In this document: piece after piece, positions 25,469 through 34,916 of the stretch
How the letters are laid out: each line of letters begins with the position of its first letter
How positions within the stretch are numbered: position 1 is the stretch's first letter
Program-made: the position numbers and the translations under genes
The notes under the pieces: model-generated
The model's input: the letters and a program-made list of their open reading frames with translations, nothing else
Databases searched by the model: none
What the model was told of the DNA's origin: nothing
NCBI GenBank assembly: GCA_050694175.1
Contig: JBOGXA010000020.1
Span: forward strand, 1 to 64,000
DNA length: 64,000 bases
Origin: JBOGXA01 sp050694175
GTDB lineage: Bacteria; Actinomycetota; CADDZG01; WHSQ01
Reading direction: 5' to 3'

Positions 25469-26269
25469 CTACGCCCGCTCCGAGTAGAGGCGATCACCGC
25501 CGTCCGGGTCAGCCGCGGCGGACTTGCCACCACCGAGAAAGATCTCGCCGAGATCGTCGCGTGCCAGAAGTTTGGGGGCCGGCCCCTCCAGCGCGATCTC
25601 GCCGGCCACGAGGACACAGGCCCGATCCGAGATCTCGAGCGCGTCCCTAACCCTCTGCTCAACCAGAAGAATCGCCGTGCCGAACTCGGCCAGCGAGCGC
25701 AGCTCGCGCAGGATCATCTTCGATGCCTCCGGTGACAGGTTGGCCGTGGGCTCGTCGAGGATGAGGAGGCGCGGCTCGAGCATGAGGGCGCGGGAGATGG
25801 CGAGGAGCTTCCGCTCTCCCCCACTTAGCGTCGAGGCGATCCGTCCGTAGAGCGTCTGGAGCAGCGAGAACTTCTCGAGGATCTGTCCGGTTCGAACGGG
25901 CAGCTCCTCCTTGGAGAGCAGGTAGCCGCCCATCTCGAGGTTCTCGGCGACGGAGAGCGTGTCGAACACGTCGCCCACCTGCGGGACGTAACCCAGTCCT
26001 TTAGCGGCAAGCACCTCGCTCGGCAGACCGGTTACCTCTTCGCCGCCCAAACGCGTCGCGCCTTCCGCCGGAGTGAGGACCCCGGTGAGGGCCTTTAGCA
26101 CGGTGCTCTTGCCCGCGCCGTTGGGGCCGACGATGCAGACGATCTCGCCGCGGCCGACAGTGAGCGACACCGCCTTTACGACCGGGCTGCCCCCGTAGCC
26201 GGCGGTCAGCCCGTCGACTCTGAAGAAGGCGTCGCCGGGGGCCCGATGCTCAGACAAGGTAAGCCTCAC
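25469..26269 (-). CDS. livF: Branched-chain amino acid-type ABC transporter ATPase, LivF-like
   Basis: The 266-residue ATPase has Walker A GPNGAGKST, signature LSGGERKLLAISRA and Walker B LLILDEPTANLSP. The absence of the extra loop found in LivG and the order of genes identify it as the LivF subunit. It starts with GTG and overlaps the upstream LivG gene by 20 bases. It is the last gene of a five-gene importer operon (binding protein, LivH, LivM, LivG, LivF). ATP hydrolysis drives import across the cytoplasmic membrane. Such importers also take up aromatic acids and amides, and the setting points that way. Confidence 0.93.
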   Translation of the reverse strand: MRLTLSEHRAPGDAFFRVDGLTAGYGGSPVVKAVSLTVGRGEIVCIVGPNGAGKSTVLKALTGVLTPAEGATRLGGEEVTGLPSEVLAAKGLGYVPQVGDVFDTLSVAENLEMGGYLLSKEELPVRTGQILEKFSLLQTLYGRIASTLSGGERKLLAISRALMLEPRLLILDEPTANLSPEASKMILRELRSLAEFGTAILLVEQRVRDALEISDRACVLVAGEIALEGPAPKLLARDDLGEIFLGGGKSAAADPDGGDRLYSERA

Positions 26270-27062
26270 GAACGAGCTTGTCGGAACGTATCTCCTCCAT
26301 AGTGCCCGTTCTGATGACCCTGCCTCGCGCCATCACCGTCACGGAGTCCGTCAGGCGTTCGAGAACCTTGAGCTCGTGCCCGATGACCAGGATCGTGAGA
26401 CCGGATGCCCGAAGCTCCTTGAGTCGCTCTTCGATGACCTCGACGACCGGCGGCGCCACGCCGGCGAACGGTTCATCCATGAGAAGCAACCGCGGCGAGC
26501 CCATCAGCGCGCGCATGATCTCGAGCAACCGTTTCTGGCCTCCGCTCAGATTCCCGGCACTTTCGGCCTCCTTCTCGGTCATATGGAAGCGAGCGAGGAG
26601 CTTGCGAGCCCGTGCGACGTCCTCCGCCTCTTTTCTCCGCCACAGCCGCGGTCCGCCCAGCGCCCGGAGCATGGAGTCCCTCGAGTCGAGCGTTCCCAGC
26701 AACAGGTTATCGAGCGCGGTGAGGCTCGAGAACTCACCGGGGATCTGAAACGTGCGGATCAGGCCCATTCCGGCGAGCTTGTAGGTCGGCCGGCCGGTGA
26801 TGTCGTGGCCGTCGAAAACGATGCACCCCGCGGTGGGAGTCAACTCGCCTGCCACCATGTTCAAGACCGTCGATTTGCCGGCGCCGTTGGGTCCGATCAA
26901 GCCGACGATCGCACCCTGCGGGACACCCAGCGACGCGTGGTCGACTGCGTGCACCCCGCCGAACTCCTTGGTGAGCCCGTCGATCTCGAGTAGCCACCGC
27001 GTTTCGGCGTCCGGAGCTTGCCCCTCGGGAGAGGTCCGCGATGCGGTTATTCCCTCAGCCAC
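26250..27062 (-). CDS. livG: Branched-chain amino acid-type ABC transporter ATPase, LivG-like
   Basis: 270 residues with Walker A GPNGAGKST, signature LSGGQKRLLEIMRALM and Walker B LLLMDEPFAGV. The LivG-specific region between Walker A and the signature (IRTFQIPGEFSSLTALDNLL) is present. It starts with GTG, eight bases inside the LivM gene end, so translation is coupled. It forms a heterodimer with LivF on the cytoplasmic face of LivH/LivM. Confidence 0.93.
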   Translation of the reverse strand: MAEGITASRTSPEGQAPDAETRWLLEIDGLTKEFGGVHAVDHASLGVPQGAIVGLIGPNGAGKSTVLNMVAGELTPTAGCIVFDGHDITGRPTYKLAGMGLIRTFQIPGEFSSLTALDNLLLGTLDSRDSMLRALGGPRLWRRKEAEDVARARKLLARFHMTEKEAESAGNLSGGQKRLLEIMRALMGSPRLLLMDEPFAGVAPPVVEVIEERLKELRASGLTILVIGHELKVLERLTDSVTVMARGRVIRTGTMEEIRSDKLVREAYLV

Positions 27063-28023
27063 CGGCCACCTCGGCGACCCGGCCCGGCTTCTCGGGCAGC
27101 AGACCCTGGGGCCGGTACCAGATGAACACGAGCATCAGGACTCCGATCAGCACCCACTGCAAGGCCTCAGACATGCCGGGGAACCCGAATTCGGGGAGGA
27201 ACCTGGTCGCCTCGTGCAGGACCGTCGGTATCAAGAGCGCGCCGAGTATGACTCCGGTGTTGTTGCCCGGGCCTCCGATCAGGACCGCGGTCAGGTAGAG
27301 GAAGGTGGTCGGAAACAGCCAGCTCGTCGGTCCCCACGCGCCGAGGAACGCTGCGAGGAGTCCCCCGCTGACGGCGGCGATCGCTCCGCCCACCATCATG
27401 ACCATCATCTGTAGCTTCATCGGGTTCCGCCCCGTCGACGCCAGCACTTTCTCGTTGTCCCGCACGGCTCTCAGGGATCTTCCCAGTGGCGAGCTCGTCA
27501 GACGGTGGATGATGAAATACACGACTGCGCACAGCGACAGCGCAAACAGCGCGTAGAGCCATTGATACTGAATGGTGGGGAGATCGAGCGTTGACTCCAA
27601 AGGCTTCGGGATCAGCACCAGTCCCGAGCTACCGTTGACGAGGCTCACCTGGTTCTCTGCGATGTTCGTGGCGATCAGGGAAACGACGAGCATCACGATG
27701 GCCTGGTAGTCGCGACGCAACCTCCTGAGCACCACCACGCCGACCAAGAAGGACGCGAGGGCACCGGCGATCCCGGCAGCGATCAGAGGCAGCGGGAATG
27801 GAAGCTGCATCCCGAAGATGTACTTCTGGAAGCCGCCGTTGTTCGACGCCGGGCCCAAGGTGAGTAGTGCCACCGTGTACGCGCCGACACCCTGGAAGAC
27901 GACGAAGGCGAAGTTGAGCACTCCAGTCACTCCAAACTGAAGGTTCAACGCCCAGCACGCCAAAAGATCAACGGCGAAGAAGATCAGCAGCGTCAAGATG
28001 TAGAACTGAGTCGCCTCACTCAT
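27055..28023 (-). CDS. livM: Branched-chain amino acid-type ABC transporter permease, LivM-like
   Basis: 322 residues with about nine or ten membrane helices. The conserved LivM features are LQFGVTGVLNFAFVVFQGVG in the N-terminal third and the cytoplasmic coupling stretch SPLGRSLRAVRDNEKVLASTG. The gene lies 15 bases after LivH. The substrate cannot be told from the permease. Confidence 0.93.
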   Translation of the reverse strand: MSEATQFYILTLLIFFAVDLLACWALNLQFGVTGVLNFAFVVFQGVGAYTVALLTLGPASNNGGFQKYIFGMQLPFPLPLIAAGIAGALASFLVGVVVLRRLRRDYQAIVMLVVSLIATNIAENQVSLVNGSSGLVLIPKPLESTLDLPTIQYQWLYALFALSLCAVVYFIIHRLTSSPLGRSLRAVRDNEKVLASTGRNPMKLQMMVMMVGGAIAAVSGGLLAAFLGAWGPTSWLFPTTFLYLTAVLIGGPGNNTGVILGALLIPTVLHEATRFLPEFGFPGMSEALQWVLIGVLMLVFIWYRPQGLLPEKPGRVAEVAGG

Positions 28024-28038
28024 TCCGAGTGCTCCCCG

Positions 28039-28926
28039 TCACGCCACGACGTTCTTTCGCACCGCGATATCGGACATGATGCCCTGCGGTCTCGTCAAAA
28101 GCACAACTCCAAGGATCACAAAGGCGACGAGCAGCTTGTAGGAGGGATCTACGAGCGTGGCCGCCATCTCACTGGAGATCCCGATCACGAGTGCGCCGAG
28201 GGTCGCTCCGATGGGGTGGCCGACTCCGCCGAGGACCGCGGCGGAGATAAGCAGCACGAGAAACTCCGATCCAGTCGTGAAGTTGAACGAGATGATGTTG
28301 ATGGCCAGGATGACCCCCCCGAGTCCGCAGAGCGCCCCCGACACCAACCAGGTTGTGTCGTTCACCTTCTTCGTGGAGACGCCGCAGGAGCGCGCGAGCT
28401 CGGGGTTAACGGCCGTCGCGCGGATCGCTTTACCCATCTTCGTGCGCCGCAGCGCCTGGTGCAGAACGACGACCGCGACCAGGGTCAGGGCGATGATCTC
28501 TAACTGGATGTCGGTGAACACCATCCCCGCAATTCGGAGCCGGCCCTGGGACCGGAACGGGTAGTGGAACAGGTCGGCCTTCGTCACCACCTGGAGGATG
28601 TTCTGGAGGATGAGGCTGGCCCCGATCGTAACTACCACGATCCCGAACAGGCCGGTGCCCCGCTTGAGAAAGGGCGTGAACACGCCTCGTTCCAGCAGCA
28701 ACGACACCACGGCCCCGGTCACCCCACCAACGACCAGCGTCGGGCCCAGTCCGAGCCCGGCTTCCGCCGCCAGGAGCGCGGAGAAGGCGGAAGCCGTCAT
28801 TACGTCCCCGTATGTGAGGTTGAAGATCCCGGAAATAGCGAACTGCAGTGTGAAGCCCATGGCCGCCATGGCCACCACGCTGGCCGTGACCAGGCCAAAA
28901 CCCACAGCTAGTAGAAGTGAATCCAC
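28039..28926 (-). CDS. livH: Branched-chain amino acid-type ABC transporter permease, LivH-like
   Basis: 295 residues with about eight membrane helices. The LivH signatures are LQFAISGIFNLTYGDVM near the start and the coupling segment TKMGKAIRATAVNPELARSC. It follows the binding protein gene by 58 bases and is the first membrane subunit of the operon. Confidence 0.93.
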   Translation of the reverse strand: MDSLLLAVGFGLVTASVVAMAAMGFTLQFAISGIFNLTYGDVMTASAFSALLAAEAGLGLGPTLVVGGVTGAVVSLLLERGVFTPFLKRGTGLFGIVVVTIGASLILQNILQVVTKADLFHYPFRSQGRLRIAGMVFTDIQLEIIALTLVAVVVLHQALRRTKMGKAIRATAVNPELARSCGVSTKKVNDTTWLVSGALCGLGGVILAINIISFNFTTGSEFLVLLISAAVLGGVGHPIGATLGALVIGISSEMAATLVDPSYKLLVAFVILGVVLLTRPQGIMSDIAVRKNVVA

Positions 28927-28984
28927 ACTTTTCCGATCACTCCACCCTGAACCCGGCGACTGATGCCTTCACTCTAAGGTGCGT

Positions 28985-30301
28985 CTAGATCTGGTTCTGT
29001 ATCTCCGTTATCTGGTCACCGGTGATCAACCCCAACTCCTCTTCTTGATCGCCCGCGGCCCTGGTCACGATGAACTGACCGCCTACGTTGTGATATTCGC
29101 TGAAGGCGATCTCTCCCAGAGCCCCCACGTACTGGATCTCCTCGCCCGCCTCGAACGCGGCCTTGCCCTCTTCCCACGTCTGGACCGCGGTCTTGCCCGA
29201 GCCCGCCTCGGTCACACCCAGGATGTGCGAGTTGAATTCCTCGGGATCCGTGCTGTCCGCCGACAACATTGCGAACGACATGATCATGACCGCGTCGTAC
29301 ACCGCCATCGAGTAGGGATCTTCGGCCCACTGGCCCGGATCGTCGATCTCATCACCCGAGGCCATCAGCGTCTCCTGATAGGCAGCTCGAGCGGGCTGAT
29401 CCGGGGGCGAATACTGGTGCACGCTGTCGTAGAGCTCGTCGTAAGCGGCATCCCCACCGATCGCGCCCTTGATGGCCTTGGAGAACCTCGGTTGGAGCGG
29501 GGGTACCTGTCCGATGATCGGGATGGGTTCGTACAGCTCGAACAGCTCACCCAGAAAAGTGCTGACCGTTTGAGGGTCTGTGGTCGGGATGATGATGGCA
29601 TCGGGAGATGCCTGGGCCACAGTGTTCGCCTCGGAGCGATACGAGGATTGGCCGAGGGCGACACTCTCATCCGCAACCAGATCGATGCCGAGCACACCGA
29701 GCGCGCTCCTCAGTGAGGGCAGTACAGGCTGCGAACCTTCATCGTTTCCCGCAAAGATGGCCACGCTCTCGTAGCCGCTCTCGTCGGCCCACAACGCGAG
29801 CGCCAGACCGATGAGGTCGTCGGAAATCGCGAGTCGCCAGTACGTATCGGACTCCTGCTGGTTGTAACGGGGGTCGCCGGTGTCCGGCCAGTACGGGATC
29901 CCTGCTTCGTTGAGCAGGGGGATCGTTGCGGCAGCCTCGTCGGAGCTCGGCCCGACGACACCGACGAGATTCTCTTCGGTCGCCAGCATCTGCTGGACCG
30001 CAGGGACGGCGTCCGTGGGATTGCTGCGGGTGTCGACCTCCAGGCACGATAGGTCGTTGCCGAGCACGCCGCCCGCTTCGTTGATGATATTTACCGCCGA
30101 GATGCATCCAGCATGCTGCTCGGGCCCGTACGCGGCGTTGGTGCCGCTGAAGGGCTGGACGTTGGCGATCACGAGGGTCCTTCCGCCTTCGTCGGAGCCA
30201 TTGCCTACTGAACCTTCCTCCGAATCCGAACAGGAGGCGGCGATGAAGATCGCCACCACGAGCAGGAGCGGCAACCGAGAACGTCGACGTTCGCGCGTCA
30301 T
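28985..30301 (-). CDS. Periplasmic-type substrate-binding lipoprotein of the Liv-type importer
   Basis: 438 residues. The signal peptide ends in IAASC (Cys24), a lipobox, so the protein is anchored to the outer face of the membrane. The mature part is a type I binding fold of the LivJ/AmiC/peripla_BP_6 family (VIANVQPFSGTNAAYGPEQH, AGGVLGNDLSCLEVDTRSNP, LVGVVGPSSDEAAATIPLLN). It is longer than LivJ. Members bind amino acids, amides or aromatic acids. It leads the operon. A weak copy of the cluster's 15-bp motif may lie at 30373-30387, 72 bases upstream. Confidence 0.92.
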   Translation of the reverse strand: MTRERRRSRLPLLLVVAIFIAASCSDSEEGSVGNGSDEGGRTLVIANVQPFSGTNAAYGPEQHAGCISAVNIINEAGGVLGNDLSCLEVDTRSNPTDAVPAVQQMLATEENLVGVVGPSSDEAAATIPLLNEAGIPYWPDTGDPRYNQQESDTYWRLAISDDLIGLALALWADESGYESVAIFAGNDEGSQPVLPSLRSALGVLGIDLVADESVALGQSSYRSEANTVAQASPDAIIIPTTDPQTVSTFLGELFELYEPIPIIGQVPPLQPRFSKAIKGAIGGDAAYDELYDSVHQYSPPDQPARAAYQETLMASGDEIDDPGQWAEDPYSMAVYDAVMIMSFAMLSADSTDPEEFNSHILGVTEAGSGKTAVQTWEEGKAAFEAGEEIQYVGALGEIAFSEYHNVGGQFIVTRAAGDQEEELGLITGDQITEIQNQI

Positions 30302-30489
30302 TTCACATCCTCCCAGCCCCCGATCGACCGCCGACCCCCGGGGAACTCTTCAATGACGGTGAAACCCAGCCCTTGAGCAATAGTAAAGAAACGGTAAATG
30401 ACTTTCAAGAGCCCAAGGCCCACGATTCGCCGGCCCCGGCTCCCCATCGAAGGCGACGGGGACTACCGCCTCCGGTTAGAGGCCCCACT
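30302..30489. other. Gap between importer operon and Rieske gene
   Basis: The two flanking genes point the same way. A weak match to the cluster motif (TTGAGCAATAGTAAA at 30373, and ATGACTTTCAA at 30398) lies in the expected promoter position for the importer. GC-rich self-complementary DNA near 30440-30480 may end the Rieske transcript. Confidence 0.35.
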
Positions 30490-31551
30490 TCAATATGGAA
30501 GAAACGGCGTTATCTCCCCAATCTTCTGAAGAACTCGCCGGTACTCGACGCTGAATGCATCCGGGACCTTGATGTGCAATTCCTCCTTGAGATCCAGGGG
30601 AATCTCCTCCGGCCTCTGGCTCTGGACCACTCGTGCATCCTGCGCAAAGACGTCGACCGACAGCTGTCTGAAGTCGTCGTCGGGCACGTCGAAGGAGTGG
30701 TTGCGGGCTATCCAGAGAAACAGCGTGCTCTCGCGCGGGCTGTGAGGGCACACGGCCATCGACAACAACGACCTGTGCCCGTCCGGAGTCGACTTGTAAA
30801 GGTGAGACATGAAGGGCAGGTAGACGACGAAGTCTCGCCTGACCGATAGCGTGCCGCCCTTGCCGTAGAGATCGCTCTGATCTATCTGTTCGTACGAGTA
30901 CCCCAGGGTGAAACCTTCCTCGGTCTCTTTCTCCCACACCGGACTCGGATCGATCTGGGGTCTCGGGATGTCTTCGCTTCCCAAAATGCCACCGTGAACG
31001 AAAGGAATGTGCGACCAGTCGCAAAAGTTCTCGAGGATGCGACCCGCGGAGGTCGCCCACGTCTCGTAAAATGCGAAGAATGTCCGCCATTCTGGGTCGT
31101 CGTATTCACCACCGGGAAACGACGGGATGGGAAAGACCGGGTCGTCCATCGCCACCCAAACGACCCCGTAACGCTCTTCTGCCTTGTACGCAAAGGCTCT
31201 CGCCGTCCGGGGAATGGGCGATCCATCCGCCTTCGCCGGGATGCGGACACAGGCTCCCGAGCCGTCGTACTCCCAGCCGTGGTAGGGGCACCTGATGTGA
31301 CCTTCCTTCGTCACGGAGCCAAGCGACAGCGCGCTTCCGCGGTGGATGCAAAGGTCCTTGAAGACCGACACTTTGCCTTCGAATCGAAACGCGACGAGAG
31401 GCTCCTCCAAAAGGATTAAGCGCTTGGGGGAGTCCGTGACCTCCTCGGACCGGGCAATGGGATGCCAGTAACGTCGCAGGTTTCCGGGATACCTCGGTTG
31501 ATCTCCCGCGAACTCGTCCGCCGCGCGAGTTTCGGTCGCTTCGAGAGTCAT
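30490..31551 (-). CDS. Rieske non-heme iron oxygenase, N-/O-demethylase-like
   Basis: The 353 residues carry the Rieske centre Cys68-X-His70 and Cys88-X2-His91 (CIHRG, CPYHGWEYD). The mononuclear iron site is in ENFCDWSHIPFVH (Asn175, Asp178, His181, His186), with a later Asp in FAQDARVV as a probable third ligand. Length and layout match single-component oxygenase subunits such as VanA, phthalate oxygenase and the caffeine N-demethylases NdmA/NdmB. No reductase gene is in the window, so it must borrow one. It is divergent from the first isochorismatase-fold gene. N- or O-demethylation or ring hydroxylation are all possible. Confidence 0.9.
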   Translation of the reverse strand: MTLEATETRAADEFAGDQPRYPGNLRRYWHPIARSEEVTDSPKRLILLEEPLVAFRFEGKVSVFKDLCIHRGSALSLGSVTKEGHIRCPYHGWEYDGSGACVRIPAKADGSPIPRTARAFAYKAEERYGVVWVAMDDPVFPIPSFPGGEYDDPEWRTFFAFYETWATSAGRILENFCDWSHIPFVHGGILGSEDIPRPQIDPSPVWEKETEEGFTLGYSYEQIDQSDLYGKGGTLSVRRDFVVYLPFMSHLYKSTPDGHRSLLSMAVCPHSPRESTLFLWIARNHSFDVPDDDFRQLSVDVFAQDARVVQSQRPEEIPLDLKEELHIKVPDAFSVEYRRVLQKIGEITPFLPY

Positions 31552-31799
31552 GACTCCCCGCTTTCTGCCGCGTACGCCAGGGATGCCCCGGCTCTCGACC
31601 GGTGCAGCATCTCCCCTGGACCGCTTCTACCCAGGACTTTAGTGTCAGTCATCGCAATCTTCAAGCCTGCTTAAAGCCGCTTCCTGCGGGCCAGGCATCG
31701 ATCGCCCGTGCCGCGACGCTCCGGTGCCGGCGCGGGCCGGTCTCTGGGATGGAGGTTGTGAGCCGCGCGACGTCGCCGGGCGAGCAACTCCCCATCGAT

Positions 31800-31814
31800 T
31801 TGAGTACAGTTCAA
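31800..31814 (+). promoter_or_regulatory. Motif TTGASYAYMRTTSAA, site a
   Basis: TTGAGTACAGTTCAA lies within a 19-bp stretch with 6-bp arms (ATTTGA...TCAAAT). It sits between the divergent Rieske and isochorismatase genes, 86 bases before the ATG of the latter. The same degenerate 15-mer occurs in three other divergent gaps of the cluster. Confidence 0.6.
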
Positions 31815-31900
31815 ATCCCTTTCCCGCACTCTGCCTCATACCGGCGAGCCGGCGAGGAGATGTCGGGCTGCTGCCGTAGCACTCGGGAGGTGTGCACGTA

Positions 31901-32530
31901 ATGAACCCGGCCCCCCCACCGGACCGAAGCGCCCTCGTAGTGGTCGACTACCAGAACGATTTCTGCCATGTCGACGGCGCCATCTCGAAGTTGGGCCAGG
32001 ACACCGAGAGCGCCAGGGTGATCCTTCCGAACGTCAAGCGACTGGTCGATCTCGCCCGTGCCGCCGGGGTCCCTCGCATCTTCGTCCGCGTTTCCCACTC
32101 CGAATGGACGGACAGCCCATCGTGGGTCGAGCGCGGTTCCGGCGCCACCATCCTCGACACGAAGAGGATCCCGGTCGCGAGGGAGGGAACGTGGGGCGCG
32201 CGGCTCTACGAGCTGGAGCCTCGCGACGACGAGCTCGTCCTGACAAAACACCGGTACTCGGCCTTCGCGTTCACACCCCTGATGCTGGCACTCCAGGCCA
32301 AGGGGGCCGACCACATCGTGTTGGCAGGTGTGCAGACGAACGTGTGCGTACACGCGACCGCGCGGGACGCCGTTCAGACCGGCTTCCTCCCGGTCATCGT
32401 CGAAGACTGCGTGGCCGCGGCCACGGACACCGAACATGAAGTTGCGTTGGCAGACATCAAGGCGCGACTCGGCTCCGTTGTGTCGCTGAACGATGTCGCC
32501 GCGGCCTGGAACGTCCCCGCTATCGCCTGA
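31901..32530 (+). CDS. Isochorismatase-fold cysteine hydrolase (amidase-like)
   Basis: The ATG at 31901 gives 209 residues; a GTG nine bases upstream is an alternative. The catalytic triad of the family is visible: Asp16 (VVVDYQNDF), Lys116 (LTKHRYSAF) and Cys149 (VQTNVCVHAT), with the usual cis-peptide before the Cys. Members hydrolyse nicotinamide, maleamate, carbamoylsarcosine and ureidoacrylate. It is divergent from the Rieske gene and convergent with the first Mo-hydroxylase gene. A related gene lies at 42851, and both sit beside hydroxylases, so it probably removes ammonia or a carbamoyl group after ring opening. Confidence 0.9.
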   Translation: MNPAPPPDRSALVVVDYQNDFCHVDGAISKLGQDTESARVILPNVKRLVDLARAAGVPRIFVRVSHSEWTDSPSWVERGSGATILDTKRIPVAREGTWGARLYELEPRDDELVLTKHRYSAFAFTPLMLALQAKGADHIVLAGVQTNVCVHATARDAVQTGFLPVIVEDCVAAATDTEHEVALADIKARLGSVVSLNDVAAAWNVPAIA

Positions 32531-32551
32531 GCCTGGAAGTCACAAGAACCT

Positions 32552-34834
32552 TCACGAGTTTGTCAGGATCTCTGGATCGACGGGCAACGACGTCACCGTA
32601 CCCGGCCTCTGGAGGGCATCGTCGACCGCAGCGGCGATCGCTGCGGCGACGCCGGTGAGCCCACCCTCACCCGCACCCTTGACGCCGAGAGGGTTGGTCC
32701 GTGTGGGTGCATCTTCGCTGACGATCGCCTCCATGTATGGGGCTTCCGCCGCCGTCGGCATCAGATAGTCCATGAACGAGGTGACGAGCGGGTTTCCTTC
32801 ACCGTCGTACCGGAAGCTCTCGAAGAGTGCCCCCGCAAACCCCTGGAGTGCAGCACCATGGAGCTGCCCTTCCACGAGCATCGGGTTGACGGCCCTGCCC
32901 ACGTCGTATCCGAGGACCAGACGTTCGACTGTTACGGCGCCGGTCTCCGGATCGATCCGCACCACGGCGGCATGGCAGCCGTACGGATACGTCAGCTTTT
33001 CCACGTTGAAGTACTCGGCGGCGTGCAGCCCTGAATCCATGCCTCCCGCAGCCGCGCCTTCGGGGGTCAGGCGTGCCGCGATCTCACCGTAGGACAAGCC
33101 CCTATCCGGCGATCCGAGGATGCTTACCCTGCCGTCGCGAACCTCGAGGTCGCCGACGCTCACCTCGAGTTCTTCCGACGCAAACGCCTTGGCTTGCTCG
33201 ACCACTCTCGTCGCAGCGAGATACACCGCGCTGCCCCCCGTCGCGGTGGACCGGCTCGCGTAGCTCCCGGTGCCTTCGGTGCTGCGGTCGGTGTCGAGTA
33301 GTTCGACCTCGATTGCGTCGTGGTCGACGTCGAACACATCCGCCGCGACCTGTGCAAGAACCGTTCGTAGACCCTGGCCGACCGACGAGCAGCCGCTCCA
33401 GATGCGGATCGTGCCCTCCCGGTCGATCTCTGCACCGCCCGTTTCCCAGGGCCCCAGCCCCGATTTCTCCAAGAACATCGCAACCCCCACGCCCACGTGC
33501 TCTCCCGAGCTGCGCCGGGAGGCAACGGAGGAGACGTCGAGACGCTCGACCACCTTCTCGAGCATCTTGGGGTAGTCGCCCTCGTTGAGGGTCACCGGCT
33601 CGCCGGTCGACTGCAGCTCTCGCCTGTACGGGATCTGGTCCGACCGGATCAGGTTTCGTCGCCGTACCTCGACCGGGTCGATGCCGGCGGCGGCCGCGTA
33701 GGCATCGATCAGCCTCTCCCGCACGAAGCAGGACTCGAAGCGGCCCGGCGCGCGGTAGGTGCCCGTGGGCGTCTTGTTGGTGACCACGCAGTGGGCGACA
33801 CCTTCGTACGCCGCGAGGTCGTACGGGCCCGGCAGCATCGACATCGTGAGGTCGGGAACGCGTATTCCATGGGTTCTCACGTAGCCGCCCATGTCGCACC
33901 AGAACTCCGAGCGGATACCCAGGATCCTGCCCTCCGCGTCGCCCGCTATGGCCGCCTTGTGCGACTGCTCGCGCGAGTGGTTCGCAGAGATGAAGTGCTC
34001 GCGTCGGTCCTCGATCCAGCCGACGGTCCTCTCGAGCTTCAGCGCCGCCCACGCGATCAGGAAGTCCTCCGGGTAGTACTCGCCCCTCACCCCGAAACCT
34101 CCGCCGACCGAGGCCTCTTTCATCCTGATCCTCCCCGCCGGGATCCCGAGGTGGGCCGACAACTGGCCCCGGTTCCAGTGAGGCACTTTGGTGGAACCGT
34201 GGACGACCAGGCCCCCCGTCGAGCGGTCGAATTCGACCAGCAGACCGCGCGTCTCGAGGGGGACCCCGCTGTGGCGTCCGATCTTGAACTCCCGCTCCAG
34301 CACGATGGGCGCCTCACGAAACACCGCGTCGAGATCCCCGAAGCCTGCCCTGAGAACCGTGACCTCGTTGCCTTCTGGGAACAGAGGCTCCGATCCCGCA
34401 GCCTCCTCCATGTCGATCACGGTCGGGAGCAGGTCGATGTCGGCGAAAACGAGGTCCCCCGCGTCTTCGGCCGCGTAACGGTCTGCGGCGATCACGAGCG
34501 CGAGGGGCTCCCCCACGTATCGGACGTGCTCCCTTGCCAGCACGGGCTGAAGGAATGGGACGACCGCCTCGTCCAAAGACACGCGCGGCTGGATCACGGG
34601 CACGGAACCGAGGTCGGCTCGGATGTCCTCCGCCGTATAGATTGCGATGACGCCCGGCGACCTAAGCGCTTCTGAGACATCTATGTGGGTGATGGTCCCG
34701 TGGGCGACGGGGCATCTCACGACAAACGCGGTTACCTGCCCGGGCAGGTGGATGTCTGCGACGTACGCGGCGGTTCCCCTGACGAGATCGCCGTCTTCGA
34801 GACGTTTGACGGACTGACCGATGGTCGCTGGCAT
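32552..34834 (-). CDS. Molybdenum hydroxylase large subunit 1 (xanthine dehydrogenase family)
   Basis: 760 residues. The small N-terminal a/b hammerhead domain (about 10-125) is followed by the two Mo-cofactor domains (130-750). The catalytic Glu is Glu723 in GAGEGG. The segment around the cofactor reads GGGFGVRGEYYPED, and the substrate-site region TYRAPGRFES. It lacks the AYXCSFR loop of CO dehydrogenase, so it hydroxylates an organic ring or aldehyde. Its closest relative in the window is large subunit 4. No FAD or Fe-S gene is adjacent on the same strand, so it must recruit those from elsewhere, probably 37384 or 52499-53871. Confidence 0.93.
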   Translation of the reverse strand: MPATIGQSVKRLEDGDLVRGTAAYVADIHLPGQVTAFVVRCPVAHGTITHIDVSEALRSPGVIAIYTAEDIRADLGSVPVIQPRVSLDEAVVPFLQPVLAREHVRYVGEPLALVIAADRYAAEDAGDLVFADIDLLPTVIDMEEAAGSEPLFPEGNEVTVLRAGFGDLDAVFREAPIVLEREFKIGRHSGVPLETRGLLVEFDRSTGGLVVHGSTKVPHWNRGQLSAHLGIPAGRIRMKEASVGGGFGVRGEYYPEDFLIAWAALKLERTVGWIEDRREHFISANHSREQSHKAAIAGDAEGRILGIRSEFWCDMGGYVRTHGIRVPDLTMSMLPGPYDLAAYEGVAHCVVTNKTPTGTYRAPGRFESCFVRERLIDAYAAAAGIDPVEVRRRNLIRSDQIPYRRELQSTGEPVTLNEGDYPKMLEKVVERLDVSSVASRRSSGEHVGVGVAMFLEKSGLGPWETGGAEIDREGTIRIWSGCSSVGQGLRTVLAQVAADVFDVDHDAIEVELLDTDRSTEGTGSYASRSTATGGSAVYLAATRVVEQAKAFASEELEVSVGDLEVRDGRVSILGSPDRGLSYGEIAARLTPEGAAAGGMDSGLHAAEYFNVEKLTYPYGCHAAVVRIDPETGAVTVERLVLGYDVGRAVNPMLVEGQLHGAALQGFAGALFESFRYDGEGNPLVTSFMDYLMPTAAEAPYMEAIVSEDAPTRTNPLGVKGAGEGGLTGVAAAIAAAVDDALQRPGTVTSLPVDPEILTNS

Positions 34835-34880
34835 CCACGTGCTCCCGTGTCCCCGCTAATTCACTATCGCTGGACTATAC

Positions 34881-34895
34881 TTGACCACAATTCAA
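34881..34895 (+). promoter_or_regulatory. Motif TTGASYAYMRTTSAA, site b
   Basis: TTGACCACAATTCAA is in the divergent gap of large subunit genes 1 and 2. It lies 21 bases before the small open frame at 34917 and 46 bases from the start of large subunit 1. A weaker overlapping copy, TGGACTATACTTGAC, lies exactly 10 bases earlier (34871-34885). Confidence 0.6.
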
Positions 34896-34916
34896 CTCCC
34901 CGGGATAGGATGTGGC